64,000 nt of DNA. Source: Fen-1273 sp963837815 (lineage in GTDB: Bacteria; Bacteroidota; Ignavibacteria; UBA10030; UBA6906). This document shows, piece after piece, positions 35,097 to 42,331 of this stretch. Under the pieces are notes generated by a model. It saw only the letters and a list, made by a program, of their open reading frames with translations, did not search any database and was not told the origin of the DNA. The stretch spans positions 1 to 64,000 of the forward strand of contig CAWIOS010000022.1 in the NCBI GenBank assembly GCA_963837815.1, given 5' to 3'. How positions within the stretch are numbered: position 1 is the first letter of the stretch; each line of letters begins with the position of its first letter. Both the position numbers and the translations under genes were made by a program.

Positions 35097-35419
35097 GCGC
35101 CGTGCCGACAGACGAAACGCTGCGGGAGCTCGTGATAGGTGAGGTATCATACGAGACCCGGTACACGAAAAAATTCGAGACGCGTCCGGCGTACGTTCCA
35201 CCCGACCCGCGCCTCATCCGGTGCGTCATCCCGGGCGTCATACTGACGGTGTCCGTGCGGAAGGGGATGCGCGTGAAGGGAGGCGATCCTCTCCTCGTGC
35301 TCGAGGCCATGAAGATGCAGAATCAGGTTGTCTCGCCGCATGAGGGGACGATCCGTGCCCTGTGTGTTTCCGCCGGCGACGCGGTGACACGGGGACAGGT
35401 GCTTCTCGAATTTGAATGA
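35093..35419 (+). CDS. Biotinyl carrier protein (BCCP-like)
   Basis: The 108-residue protein ends in a lipoyl/biotinyl domain. K74 in EAMKMQNQV is the biotin attachment lysine, with flanking hallmarks RVKGGDPLLVLEAMKM and APHEG-like SPHEGTIRALCVSAGDAV. It should shuttle carboxybiotin between a biotin carboxylase or decarboxylase partner and the carboxyltransferase encoded just before. It overlaps that gene by 4 bp. Confidence 0.9.
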   Translation: MSAVPTDETLRELVIGEVSYETRYTKKFETRPAYVPPDPRLIRCVIPGVILTVSVRKGMRVKGGDPLLVLEAMKMQNQVVSPHEGTIRALCVSAGDAVTRGQVLLEFE

Positions 35420-35439
35420 CCGCGGCCCCGGGGCCGCGG
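35420..35439. repeat. 20-bp GC-only perfect palindrome between biotinyl carrier and mce
   Basis: The bases from 35420 to 35439 are an exact palindrome built from CCGCGGCCCC and its complement. It lies immediately after the carrier stop codon and 28 bp before mce. No T-tract follows, so it may be an RNA hairpin that tunes the downstream genes or a protein site. Confidence 0.6.
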
Positions 35440-35467
35440 AATGTGCCACCCGAGAGGAATGAGCGTC

Positions 35468-35896
35468 ATGGATCAGCCCCCCCATGCGATGCGCATAGAG
35501 CACGTCGGGATCGCAGTCCGGGATCTTGACGCCGCGATAGGGATTTACGAGAAGCTTCTCGGCGTCCCCTGCTACGCGGTGGAGGAGGTCGCAGACCAGT
35601 CGGTGAAGACAGCATTTTTCCGGCTGGGGGAATCGAAGGTGGAGCTCCTGCAGAGCACGAGTCCCGACGGCCCGGTGGCAAAATTCATCGAAAAACGCGG
35701 GGAGGGGATTCATCACATCGCGTACGCCGCGGGCGACATACACGCCGCGCTCCGCGACCTCGCCGCGGGCGGTGTGCGGCTCATCGACGGGAGCCCGAGA
35801 AAGGGTGCGGAGGGCCTCTCCATTGCGTTCGTCCACCCCGGCTCGGCCTGCGGTGTACTGACGGAGTTCACGCAATCCGCCCCCCGGCATCCATGA
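35468..35896 (+). CDS. mce: Methylmalonyl-CoA epimerase
   Basis: The 142-residue vicinal-oxygen-chelate protein starts IEHVGIAVRDLDAAIGIYEKLLG and has SKVELLQSTSPDGPVAKFIEKRGEGIHHIAYA, typical of methylmalonyl-CoA epimerases with metal ligands H and E. It interconverts (R)- and (S)-methylmalonyl-CoA. The ATG at 35468 follows AGAGGA by nine bases; an ATG at 35459 is too near the ribosome site. It shares the operon with the carboxyltransferase and carrier, supporting a methylmalonyl/propionyl-CoA pathway. Confidence 0.9.
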   Translation: MDQPPHAMRIEHVGIAVRDLDAAIGIYEKLLGVPCYAVEEVADQSVKTAFFRLGESKVELLQSTSPDGPVAKFIEKRGEGIHHIAYAAGDIHAALRDLAAGGVRLIDGSPRKGAEGLSIAFVHPGSACGVLTEFTQSAPRHP

Positions 35897-37548
35897 TCGA
35901 TTTCCTCGCATCGTCCCCGCTCCTCCTCCTCTTCGCGGTGATCGGCCTGGGCTGGCTGGCGGGGAGCATACGCGTCTTCGGCTTCTCCCTCGGCCCTGCG
36001 GCCGTGCTCTTCGCGGGGATAGTGTTCGGATCGCTCGACTCCCGCCTGAGGGTCCCCGAACTCCTGTATGTCCTTGGCCTGGTCCTGTTCGTCTACACAA
36101 TCGGTCTCCAGTCCGGCCCTTCGTTTTTCTCCTCGTTCGGGAAGAGAGCCCTCAGGGCGAATCTCTTCGCGATTGCCGTCATACTGCTCGCCGCCGGGTT
36201 TGCCGTCGCGGGGGCAAGGGTGCTGGGGCTTGACGGATTGTCGATGGTGGGAGTCTTCTGCGGGGCGCTGACGAACACGCCGTCGCTTGCGGCCGGCGTT
36301 GAGGCGATCCGCAGCGCGCCCGGCGGGGCTGCTCTGACGGCGCTTGAAATGCAGGCGAGGACGAGCGCGCCCGTGATCGGCTACAGCGTTGCATACCCCT
36401 TCGGCGTTATCGGCGTGCTCATTGCCTTTCACGTCTCCGGGAAATTGAAATACGGCGCGGCAAAGAAGGAGCCGGATGGGGGGCCCGCGACGGGCGAGAC
36501 GCCCGGCCCCCTGTACGGGAGGACGTACCGCGTCGTGAACCCGGGCGTCTTCGGCAAAACCGTCTCTTCGCTTCTCGGGGACGGATCGCACCACGGGTTC
36601 GTCCTCAGCCGCCTCAGGCGCGGGGAGGAGACCTCGCTCGTGTACGCCGAGACGATGCTCGCAAAGGGCGACCTTGTCGTCGCCGTGGGGGACACGCCGG
36701 CGCACGAGCGGGCCCGTGTACTCTTCGGCGATGAATCGCCCCTGGAGATACAGACCGAGAACAAGGAATTCGACTTCCGCAGGATCGACATCTCCGACAA
36801 GCGCGTCATCGGCAAATCGATACGTGAGCTGAACATCCAGCGTCTCCTCGATGCGACGATAACGAGGGTCCGGCGGGGGGACGTCGATTTTATCCCGACA
36901 GGGGAGACGATACTCGAGCGGGGAGACAGGGTCCGCGTTCTCACCTGGGCGGGGAACTTGGACCGCGTTGCCCGGTTTCTCGGTGACTCGGTCCGTTCCG
37001 GATCGGAGGCCGATTTCCTCTCCCTTTCCGTGGGACTTGCCGCGGGCATTCTCCTGGGGATTGCCGCGTTTCCGCTCCCGGGCGGGGGGACGTTTTCGCT
37101 CGGATTCGCGGGGGGGCCTCTGATCGCGGGGCTCCTTCTCGGACGCCTCCAGCGCACCGGCCCGATCGCGTGGGGGATGCCCTTCAGCGTGAATCTCACG
37201 CTGCGGCAGGTGGGACTCGTCCTCTTCCTTGCGGGGATCGGGACGAAGGCGGGGGACGGGTTTGTGGGGACTGTCGAACGTGGTGGCTGGGCCCTCATGG
37301 CGGTTGGTGCCGGGATAACCCTCGTGACAACGTTACTCGTCCTTGGAGCCGGGAGTCGGCTCCTCCGTCTTTCATATCCGTCCGCCATGGGTCTCATGTC
37401 TGGCATACAGACGCAGCCGGCCTGCCTCGCGTACGCCAACGAACACGGCGCGTCCGATGCACCCAACGTCTGGTACGCGTCCGTGTACCCCGTTTCGATG
37501 ATCGCAAAGATCATCCTGGCGCAGATACTTGTTTCCCGGTTGATGTGA
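35893..37548 (+). CDS. AspT/YidE-type membrane antiporter with two TrkA-C domains
   Basis: The 551-residue protein has two groups of about five membrane helices (1-190 and about 375-551) around a cytosolic region with two TrkA_C-like modules (about 210-290 and 290-365; each has a GD.VV or GDRVRVL pattern). That is the layout of the AAE family (aspartate:alanine exchanger, YidE, YbjL). Conserved GALTNTPSLAAG (about 129-140) and a late GIQTQPACLAYAN form the symmetric substrate-binding repeats. It overlaps mce by ATGA, suggesting exchange of a dicarboxylate such as succinate or aspartate linked to the methylmalonyl pathway; this is inference. Confidence 0.8.
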   Translation: MIDFLASSPLLLLFAVIGLGWLAGSIRVFGFSLGPAAVLFAGIVFGSLDSRLRVPELLYVLGLVLFVYTIGLQSGPSFFSSFGKRALRANLFAIAVILLAAGFAVAGARVLGLDGLSMVGVFCGALTNTPSLAAGVEAIRSAPGGAALTALEMQARTSAPVIGYSVAYPFGVIGVLIAFHVSGKLKYGAAKKEPDGGPATGETPGPLYGRTYRVVNPGVFGKTVSSLLGDGSHHGFVLSRLRRGEETSLVYAETMLAKGDLVVAVGDTPAHERARVLFGDESPLEIQTENKEFDFRRIDISDKRVIGKSIRELNIQRLLDATITRVRRGDVDFIPTGETILERGDRVRVLTWAGNLDRVARFLGDSVRSGSEADFLSLSVGLAAGILLGIAAFPLPGGGTFSLGFAGGPLIAGLLLGRLQRTGPIAWGMPFSVNLTLRQVGLVLFLAGIGTKAGDGFVGTVERGGWALMAVGAGITLVTTLLVLGAGSRLLRLSYPSAMGLMSGIQTQPACLAYANEHGASDAPNVWYASVYPVSMIAKIILAQILVSRLM

Positions 37549-37554
37549 ATGACG

Positions 37555-37583
37555 TTGAATCTGTCCTCCGGTCGTCGTAGATT
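37555..37583 (+). promoter_or_regulatory. Putative promoter of uppP
   Basis: TTGAAT (37555-37560) and TAGATT (37578-37583) are 17 bp apart, 39 bp before the start codon. A small inverted repeat, TTGAC-ATCA-GTCAA (37582-37595), overlaps the expected transcription start. Confidence 0.4.
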
Positions 37584-37621
37584 GACATCAGTCAACTAAT
37601 CCCAACAAACAGGACCACTTC

Positions 37622-38482
37622 TTGAACCCATTCTTCGCATTCCTCCTCGGCGTCGTCCAGGGGCTGACAGAGTTTCTCCCTGTGAGCAGCACCGCCCACC
37701 TCACACTTGCCGGAAAACTGCTGAACGTCATAGATCCGAATCACCCGGAGGCATGGACCGAGTTCATCGCCGTGATGCAGCTCGGGACCGTGGCGGCGGT
37801 GATACTGTACTTCCGGAAGGACCTGTGGGAGATGGTCGTCTCCGTCCTTCGTGATCTCCGGGTCATGCGCAGCGGCAGTGGCGGCGCGCAGGGGGGAAGG
37901 TTCACCGAGCACTCCCGGATGGCCTTCTATATCGTCATCGGCACGCTCCCGGTCGCACTGGTGGGGCTCTCGTTGAAGAAGATCATCGAGGGATCGCTGA
38001 CGAAGAGCACGCTCGTCATCGCGATAAGCATGATCGCGCTCGCCGCGCTTCTCTGGATTGCGGAAAAGGTCGCCCGCCATATCCGCGGAATTTCCCAGGT
38101 CACCTGGGTGGATGCCCTCGTGATCGGCTTCGCGCAGGTCTGCGCGCTCATTCCCGGTTCATCGCGATCCGGAACGACGATCACAGCCGGGCTCTTCCTT
38201 GGCCTCACGCGCGAAACCGCCGCCAGGTTTTCGTTCCTCCTGAGCATCCCCGCCGTCGTCGCGAGCGGGCTGTACGAGCTCTCCAAGATACACGGGGCAT
38301 TTGAACTCGGGCTGGGAAACCTCCTGATTTCGACAATCGTGTCGGGGATCGTCGGATACGCCGCGATTGCCTGGCTCCTGAGATTTCTTATGCGGAACAC
38401 GACGATGGTGTTTGTCTGGTACCGGATCGTCCTGGGCCTCCTTCTCTTTACGCTCCTCGCGAACGGGCTCATGCAGCCCTGA
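37622..38482 (+). CDS. uppP: Undecaprenyl-diphosphatase (UppP/BacA)
   Basis: The 286-residue polytopic membrane protein has the family signatures GVVQGLTEFLPVSSTAHL, GTVAAVILYFRKD, and FAQVCALIPGSSRSGTTITAGLFLGLTRETAARFSFLLS (Arg/Ser active-site motif). It recycles undecaprenyl diphosphate to the monophosphate lipid carrier for cell-wall synthesis. The initiation codon is TTG; the expected first residues NPFFAFLLGVVQGLTEF begin right after it. Confidence 0.95.
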   Translation: MNPFFAFLLGVVQGLTEFLPVSSTAHLTLAGKLLNVIDPNHPEAWTEFIAVMQLGTVAAVILYFRKDLWEMVVSVLRDLRVMRSGSGGAQGGRFTEHSRMAFYIVIGTLPVALVGLSLKKIIEGSLTKSTLVIAISMIALAALLWIAEKVARHIRGISQVTWVDALVIGFAQVCALIPGSSRSGTTITAGLFLGLTRETAARFSFLLSIPAVVASGLYELSKIHGAFELGLGNLLISTIVSGIVGYAAIAWLLRFLMRNTTMVFVWYRIVLGLLLFTLLANGLMQP

Positions 38483-38576
38483 CCCCCTTTTTCTGAGGAA
38501 TTTCGGCGTTTTCCTCCGCCCGGGTCCCATTGGCAACACGCACAGGGCTCTCCGGGCGGAGGTGATTTGACTCACA

Positions 38577-38660
38577 GTGGAAGCACGCTGGATTCATTAC
38601 AATATCCCCGTGTCCGTGCGGTTGGATGCGGTGCAGCCTACATCCGGAGATCCATTGTGA
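38577..38660 (+). CDS. Possible 27-codon leader peptide upstream of the pseudo-receiver gene
   Basis: A strong GGAGGTGA site (38557-38564) is followed, 12 bases on, by GTG at 38577. This opens a frame of 27 codons (VEARWIHYNIPVSVRLDAVQ...) that stops with TGA at 38658-38660. The stop overlaps the proposed GTG start of the next gene (GTGA). The arrangement fits translational coupling by a leader peptide. It may be chance, because an in-frame TTG at 38567 for the longer gene model uses the same ribosome site, although too close. Confidence 0.25.
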   Translation: MEARWIHYNIPVSVRLDAVQPTSGDPL

Positions 38661-39328
38661 ACACCGAAGAAGATGACCTCGAGGGGCTTACCCCTGCAGA
38701 GTCATTCCGTCGTGCAAAGGTCGATCATTTCCTCCAGCATGTGCGGGACTACGTCGAGATGGGCCGGTACCTTGCCGGACTCAAAACGCTCGACACGGTC
38801 TTCGGTCTCGATTCTTCGAATGAAGAGGGGAGGGTTCTCAAGGGGACAATCGACGATCTCATTGCGCACATACTGAAGCGGACGACGAACGGAAAAGGAG
38901 AGAACGTCGCGGAAGGGCGTCCCCGCCCGCGCAGGTCGGATCTCGTGATGATCGTCGACCAGGATGAACGTCTCCTCACGTCACTCACGGGGACGCTCCG
39001 GCGTTACGGTTTTATGGCGATCGGGGCTTCGAGTTACGAAGAGGCCCTTGAGACATATGCGACGTTCAGGCCCGAGGTCGTGATATCCGAGGTGAATTTT
39101 GAAACCGGGCCGAAAGGATTCGACCTCTATCTCTGGCTGAAAACGAACGCCGGGAACCAGGATGTCCCGTTCCTGTTTCTGGCGACGCGCATCGACCGCG
39201 AGACGCTGATCGCCGGGAAACGCTTCGGCGTCGATGACCTGATCATGAAACCCGTCGACGACGATGTCGTGATCGCCTCCGTCATCAACTGCATCTCCCG
39301 CAGGAAATCGGCTCAATTGCGGACCTGA
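38657..39328 (+). CDS. Pseudo-receiver protein with N-terminal helical region
   Basis: The 223-residue protein has an N-terminal acidic helical part (1-80; FLQHVRDYVEMGRYLAGLKTLD, TPR-like) and a CheY-like receiver (about 95-223). The acidic pocket is D101/D103 (VDQDE) and the conserved lysine is in MKPVDDD. The normal phosphoacceptor aspartate is replaced by E145 (VVISEVNF), often a mimic of the phosphorylated state. GTG at 38657 follows CGGAGA; a TTG at 38567 would add 30 unlike residues. No output domain or kinase is adjacent, so its partner is unknown. Confidence 0.7.
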   Translation: MNTEEDDLEGLTPAESFRRAKVDHFLQHVRDYVEMGRYLAGLKTLDTVFGLDSSNEEGRVLKGTIDDLIAHILKRTTNGKGENVAEGRPRPRRSDLVMIVDQDERLLTSLTGTLRRYGFMAIGASSYEEALETYATFRPEVVISEVNFETGPKGFDLYLWLKTNAGNQDVPFLFLATRIDRETLIAGKRFGVDDLIMKPVDDDVVIASVINCISRRKSAQLRT

Positions 39329-39408
39329 GGCGCATCGGCGCCCCGTTTCTTGATTTTCCATCCCCTTCTCCGTACCTTCTGCCGCACAGTCAGGTCCCGC
39401 GTTAACCA

Positions 39409-40053
39409 ATGACAGAGCTCGTCGTCAACGAGATTTTCCACAGCATACAGGGGGAATCCAGCCACACGGGGCGGCCCTGCGTCTTTGTACGTCTGACGTA
39501 CTGTAACCTCCGCTGCACCTGGTGCGACACGGCCTACGCGTTTGAAGAGGGGACTCCCATGTCCCTGGATGCGATCCTCTCCCGGGTTGCGTCGTTCGGC
39601 TGCTCCCTCGTGGAAATCACCGGCGGCGAGCCTCTCCTTCAGGAAGGTGTGCACTCCCTGTTCACTGCCCTCTGCGACGCGGGGTACGAGGTCCTCGTCG
39701 AGACATCGGGGAGCATTGACATCACACCCCTCGACCGCAGGGTAAAAAGGATCGTCGATTTTAAATGTCCCGGAAGCGGGATGATGAGGAAGAACCTCTG
39801 GGCGAACGTCGCGGCGCTCACCCCGCTCGACGAGGTGAAGTTCGTCATACGCGACAGGGACGATTTCGACTGGGCGGCCGCACGGATCCGTGAACACGTG
39901 ATCGACGCCCGGTGCACGGTCCTGATGTCCGTCGTCTTCGGCGAGCTCGAGCCGGTCGACCTTGCCCGCTGGATTCTCGATGCGGGGATCAACGCGCGAT
40001 TTCAGCTTCAGGCCCACAAGTACATCTGGGAACCCTCTGCCAGGGGGGTGTGA
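39409..40053 (+). CDS. queE: 7-carboxy-7-deazaguanine synthase
   Basis: The 214-residue radical-SAM enzyme has the cluster motif CNLRCTWC (C32, C36, C39), preceded by FHSIQGESSHTGRPCVFVR and followed by EITGGEPLLQ. It converts 6-carboxytetrahydropterin to CDG in queuosine/preQ0 synthesis. It overlaps queC by TGATG. QueD and QueF are not in this window. Confidence 0.94.
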   Translation: MTELVVNEIFHSIQGESSHTGRPCVFVRLTYCNLRCTWCDTAYAFEEGTPMSLDAILSRVASFGCSLVEITGGEPLLQEGVHSLFTALCDAGYEVLVETSGSIDITPLDRRVKRIVDFKCPGSGMMRKNLWANVAALTPLDEVKFVIRDRDDFDWAAARIREHVIDARCTVLMSVVFGELEPVDLARWILDAGINARFQLQAHKYIWEPSARGV

Positions 40054-40739
40054 TGGGAGGAACGCGGGCGGTCGTGCTGGCGAGCGGGGGGATGGACAGT
40101 TGCGTCACGGTGGCGATCGCCCGCCAGACACATGACGCAGCACTGCTCCACTGCACGTACGGGCAGCGGACCGCTTCCCGCGAACTCCGTTCATTCCATT
40201 CCATCGCAGACCACTACGGCATCCGGGACCGCCTCGTCGTTTCCATGGAGCATCTGGGGAAGATCGGCGGATCAAGTCTCACCGACCCATCCATGCCGGT
40301 GCGCAAAGCGGACCTCAGCGCGAAAGGAATCCCGTCCTCCTACGTCCCTTTTCGCAACGCCAACATGCTCGCGGCGGCGGTGAGCTGGGCGGAAGTTCTC
40401 GGAGCCCACGCGGTGTTCGTTGGCGCGGTCGAGGAAGACTCCTCGGGATACCCTGACTGCAGAAGAGAGTTTTATGACGCGTTCGAAGCGGCGGTCCGGT
40501 CCGGCACGAAACCCGGTTCGGACATCATGATCGTCACCCCGGTCATCAGGATGAAGAAGAGCGACATCGTTCGTGCCGGGATCGACCTGGGTGCGCCGCT
40601 GCATCTCACGTGGTCCTGTTATCAGCGTGAAGACGTTGCCTGCGGCGTCTGCGACAGCTGCGCCCTCCGCCTTCGGGGATTCCGCAGCGCCGGTGCCGAA
40701 GACCCGATACCGTACGAGGTCCGGCCCGACTACGCATGA
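40053..40739 (+). CDS. queC: 7-cyano-7-deazaguanine synthase
   Basis: The 228-residue ATP-dependent ligase makes preQ0 from CDG and ammonia. It has the PP-loop SGGMDS near the N-terminus, VPFRNANMLAAAVSWAEVLGA, the acidic GAVEEDSSGYPDCR, and the C-terminal zinc site CYQREDVACGVCDSCALR. The start overlaps the queE stop. The stop lies 44 bp before fumarase. Confidence 0.94.
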   Translation: MGGTRAVVLASGGMDSCVTVAIARQTHDAALLHCTYGQRTASRELRSFHSIADHYGIRDRLVVSMEHLGKIGGSSLTDPSMPVRKADLSAKGIPSSYVPFRNANMLAAAVSWAEVLGAHAVFVGAVEEDSSGYPDCRREFYDAFEAAVRSGTKPGSDIMIVTPVIRMKKSDIVRAGIDLGAPLHLTWSCYQREDVACGVCDSCALRLRGFRSAGAEDPIPYEVRPDYA

Positions 40740-40783
40740 AGCGAAGCCGCGCATTCCCCGTCTTATCCAGAAGGGAGAACCCG

Positions 40784-42307
40784 ATGCAGCACCTCAAAGA
40801 AAGTCTTGCAAAGCTCGTCCTTGAAACTTCAACGAATCTTCCCCCCGACGTCAGGCGCGCGCTCGGCACCGCGATGAAAGCGGAGACGCCCGCGACGCAG
40901 TCCGCGCTTGCGCTTGACACGATTGCCATAAACGTCGACATGGCCTGTGACGGGGCCGCCCCCATCTGCCAGGATACCGGCATGCCGACGTTTGAAATCA
41001 GGACGCCGGTCGGGACGAACCAGATTGAAATTGCCCGCATCATACGCGAAGTGATCGTCGAGGCCACGAAGACGGGTACGCTCCGCCCGAACCAGGTGGA
41101 TTCTCTCACCGGGAAAAACAGCGGGAACAACCTGGGAGATGGGACCCCGGTCATCCACTTTGAGCAGTGGGAGGAGGACGACGTCGAAGTGCGTCTCATT
41201 CTCAAGGGGGGGGGATGCGAGAACAAGAACATCCAGTACTCCGTCCCCTGTGAGCTGCCGGGTCTCGGCAGGGCCGACAGGAACATCGACGGCGTGCGGA
41301 AGTGCATACTGCACGCGGTGCACCAGGCGCAGGGACACGGGTGCAGCGTCGGGGCGATCGGCGTGGCGATCGGCGGCGACCGGGCATCGGGGTACCATTA
41401 CGCGAAACAGCAGCTCTTCCGCACGCTCGACGACATCAACCCGAATCCCGAGCTGGCGAGGCTCGAGTCCTACATCATGCAGAACGCGAACAAGCTCGGG
41501 ATCGGCACGATGGGTTTCGGCGGTGCGGTCACGCTGATCGGGTGTAAAATCGGCGCGTATCACCGCCTCCCGGCCAGTTTCTTCGTCTCCGTGGCATACG
41601 ATTGCTGGGCGTTCCGGCGGCTCGGCGTGATCCTTGATTCCCGTACGGGCGACATTCGGCGGTGGCTCTACAGGGATGACACACCCGCGGCGCACATGGC
41701 GCGTTCGCAGGGACTCCCTCTCACGGGACGCGAGGTCCGCCTGACCGCGCCCCTTTCCGAGGAACAGGTCCGTTCCCTCAACGTGGGGGACGTTGTCCTT
41801 CTCAGCGGACCCATGCATACCGGCCGCGACACGATACACCATTACCTGATGACCCACGAGCCTCCCGTCGACCTGAAAGGGGCGCTCCTGTACCACTGCG
41901 GCCCGGTCTCGCTCAAGAGGGGGGACGCTTGGTTCATGAACGCTGCGGGTCCCACGACGAGCAGCCGTGAGGAGCCGTACCAGGCGGATGTGATACGGAA
42001 ATGCGGCATACGTGCCGTGATCGGGAAAGGGGGGATGGGGGCCAAGACACTCGCCGCGTTGAAGGAGTTCGGAGCGGTCTACCTCAACGCCATCGGCGGC
42101 GCCGCCCAGTATTACGCAAAATGCATAACGGAGGTCGAGGGGGTCGACTTCCTCGAATTCGGCGTCCCGGAGGCAATGTGGCATATCCGCGTGAAGGACT
42201 TTCCCGCCATCGTGACGATGGATGCGAACGGGAACAGCCTTCATGCGGACGTGGAGAAGGCATCGGCGCAGGAGCTTGCCAGATTTGCAGCTCCGGCTTC
42301 TCTCTGA
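40784..42307 (+). CDS. fumA: Class I fumarate hydratase (alpha and beta fused)
   Basis: The 507-residue protein combines the alpha part (ICQDTGMPTFEI, GGGCENKNIQYS, LIGCKIGAYHR; cysteines for the [4Fe-4S] cluster) with the beta part from about 325 (LLSGPMHTGRDTIHHYL, HCGPVSLKRG, AAGPTTSSRE, GKGGMGAKTLAAL). It hydrates fumarate to malate. Related L(+)-tartrate dehydratases share this layout. ATG at 40784 follows AAGGGAG and gives a normal N-terminus. It is downstream of queE-queC with no promoter visible between. Confidence 0.92.
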   Translation: MQHLKESLAKLVLETSTNLPPDVRRALGTAMKAETPATQSALALDTIAINVDMACDGAAPICQDTGMPTFEIRTPVGTNQIEIARIIREVIVEATKTGTLRPNQVDSLTGKNSGNNLGDGTPVIHFEQWEEDDVEVRLILKGGGCENKNIQYSVPCELPGLGRADRNIDGVRKCILHAVHQAQGHGCSVGAIGVAIGGDRASGYHYAKQQLFRTLDDINPNPELARLESYIMQNANKLGIGTMGFGGAVTLIGCKIGAYHRLPASFFVSVAYDCWAFRRLGVILDSRTGDIRRWLYRDDTPAAHMARSQGLPLTGREVRLTAPLSEEQVRSLNVGDVVLLSGPMHTGRDTIHHYLMTHEPPVDLKGALLYHCGPVSLKRGDAWFMNAAGPTTSSREEPYQADVIRKCGIRAVIGKGGMGAKTLAALKEFGAVYLNAIGGAAQYYAKCITEVEGVDFLEFGVPEAMWHIRVKDFPAIVTMDANGNSLHADVEKASAQELARFAAPASL

Positions 42308-42331
42308 ACTCCAACCACACGGAGGCTTCCC

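Noticed and set aside
38567..38656. TTG start for the pseudo-receiver at 38567
   Set aside because: The ribosome site is only two bases away, the added 30 residues are unlike the rest, and the GTG at 38657 has its own CGGAGA.
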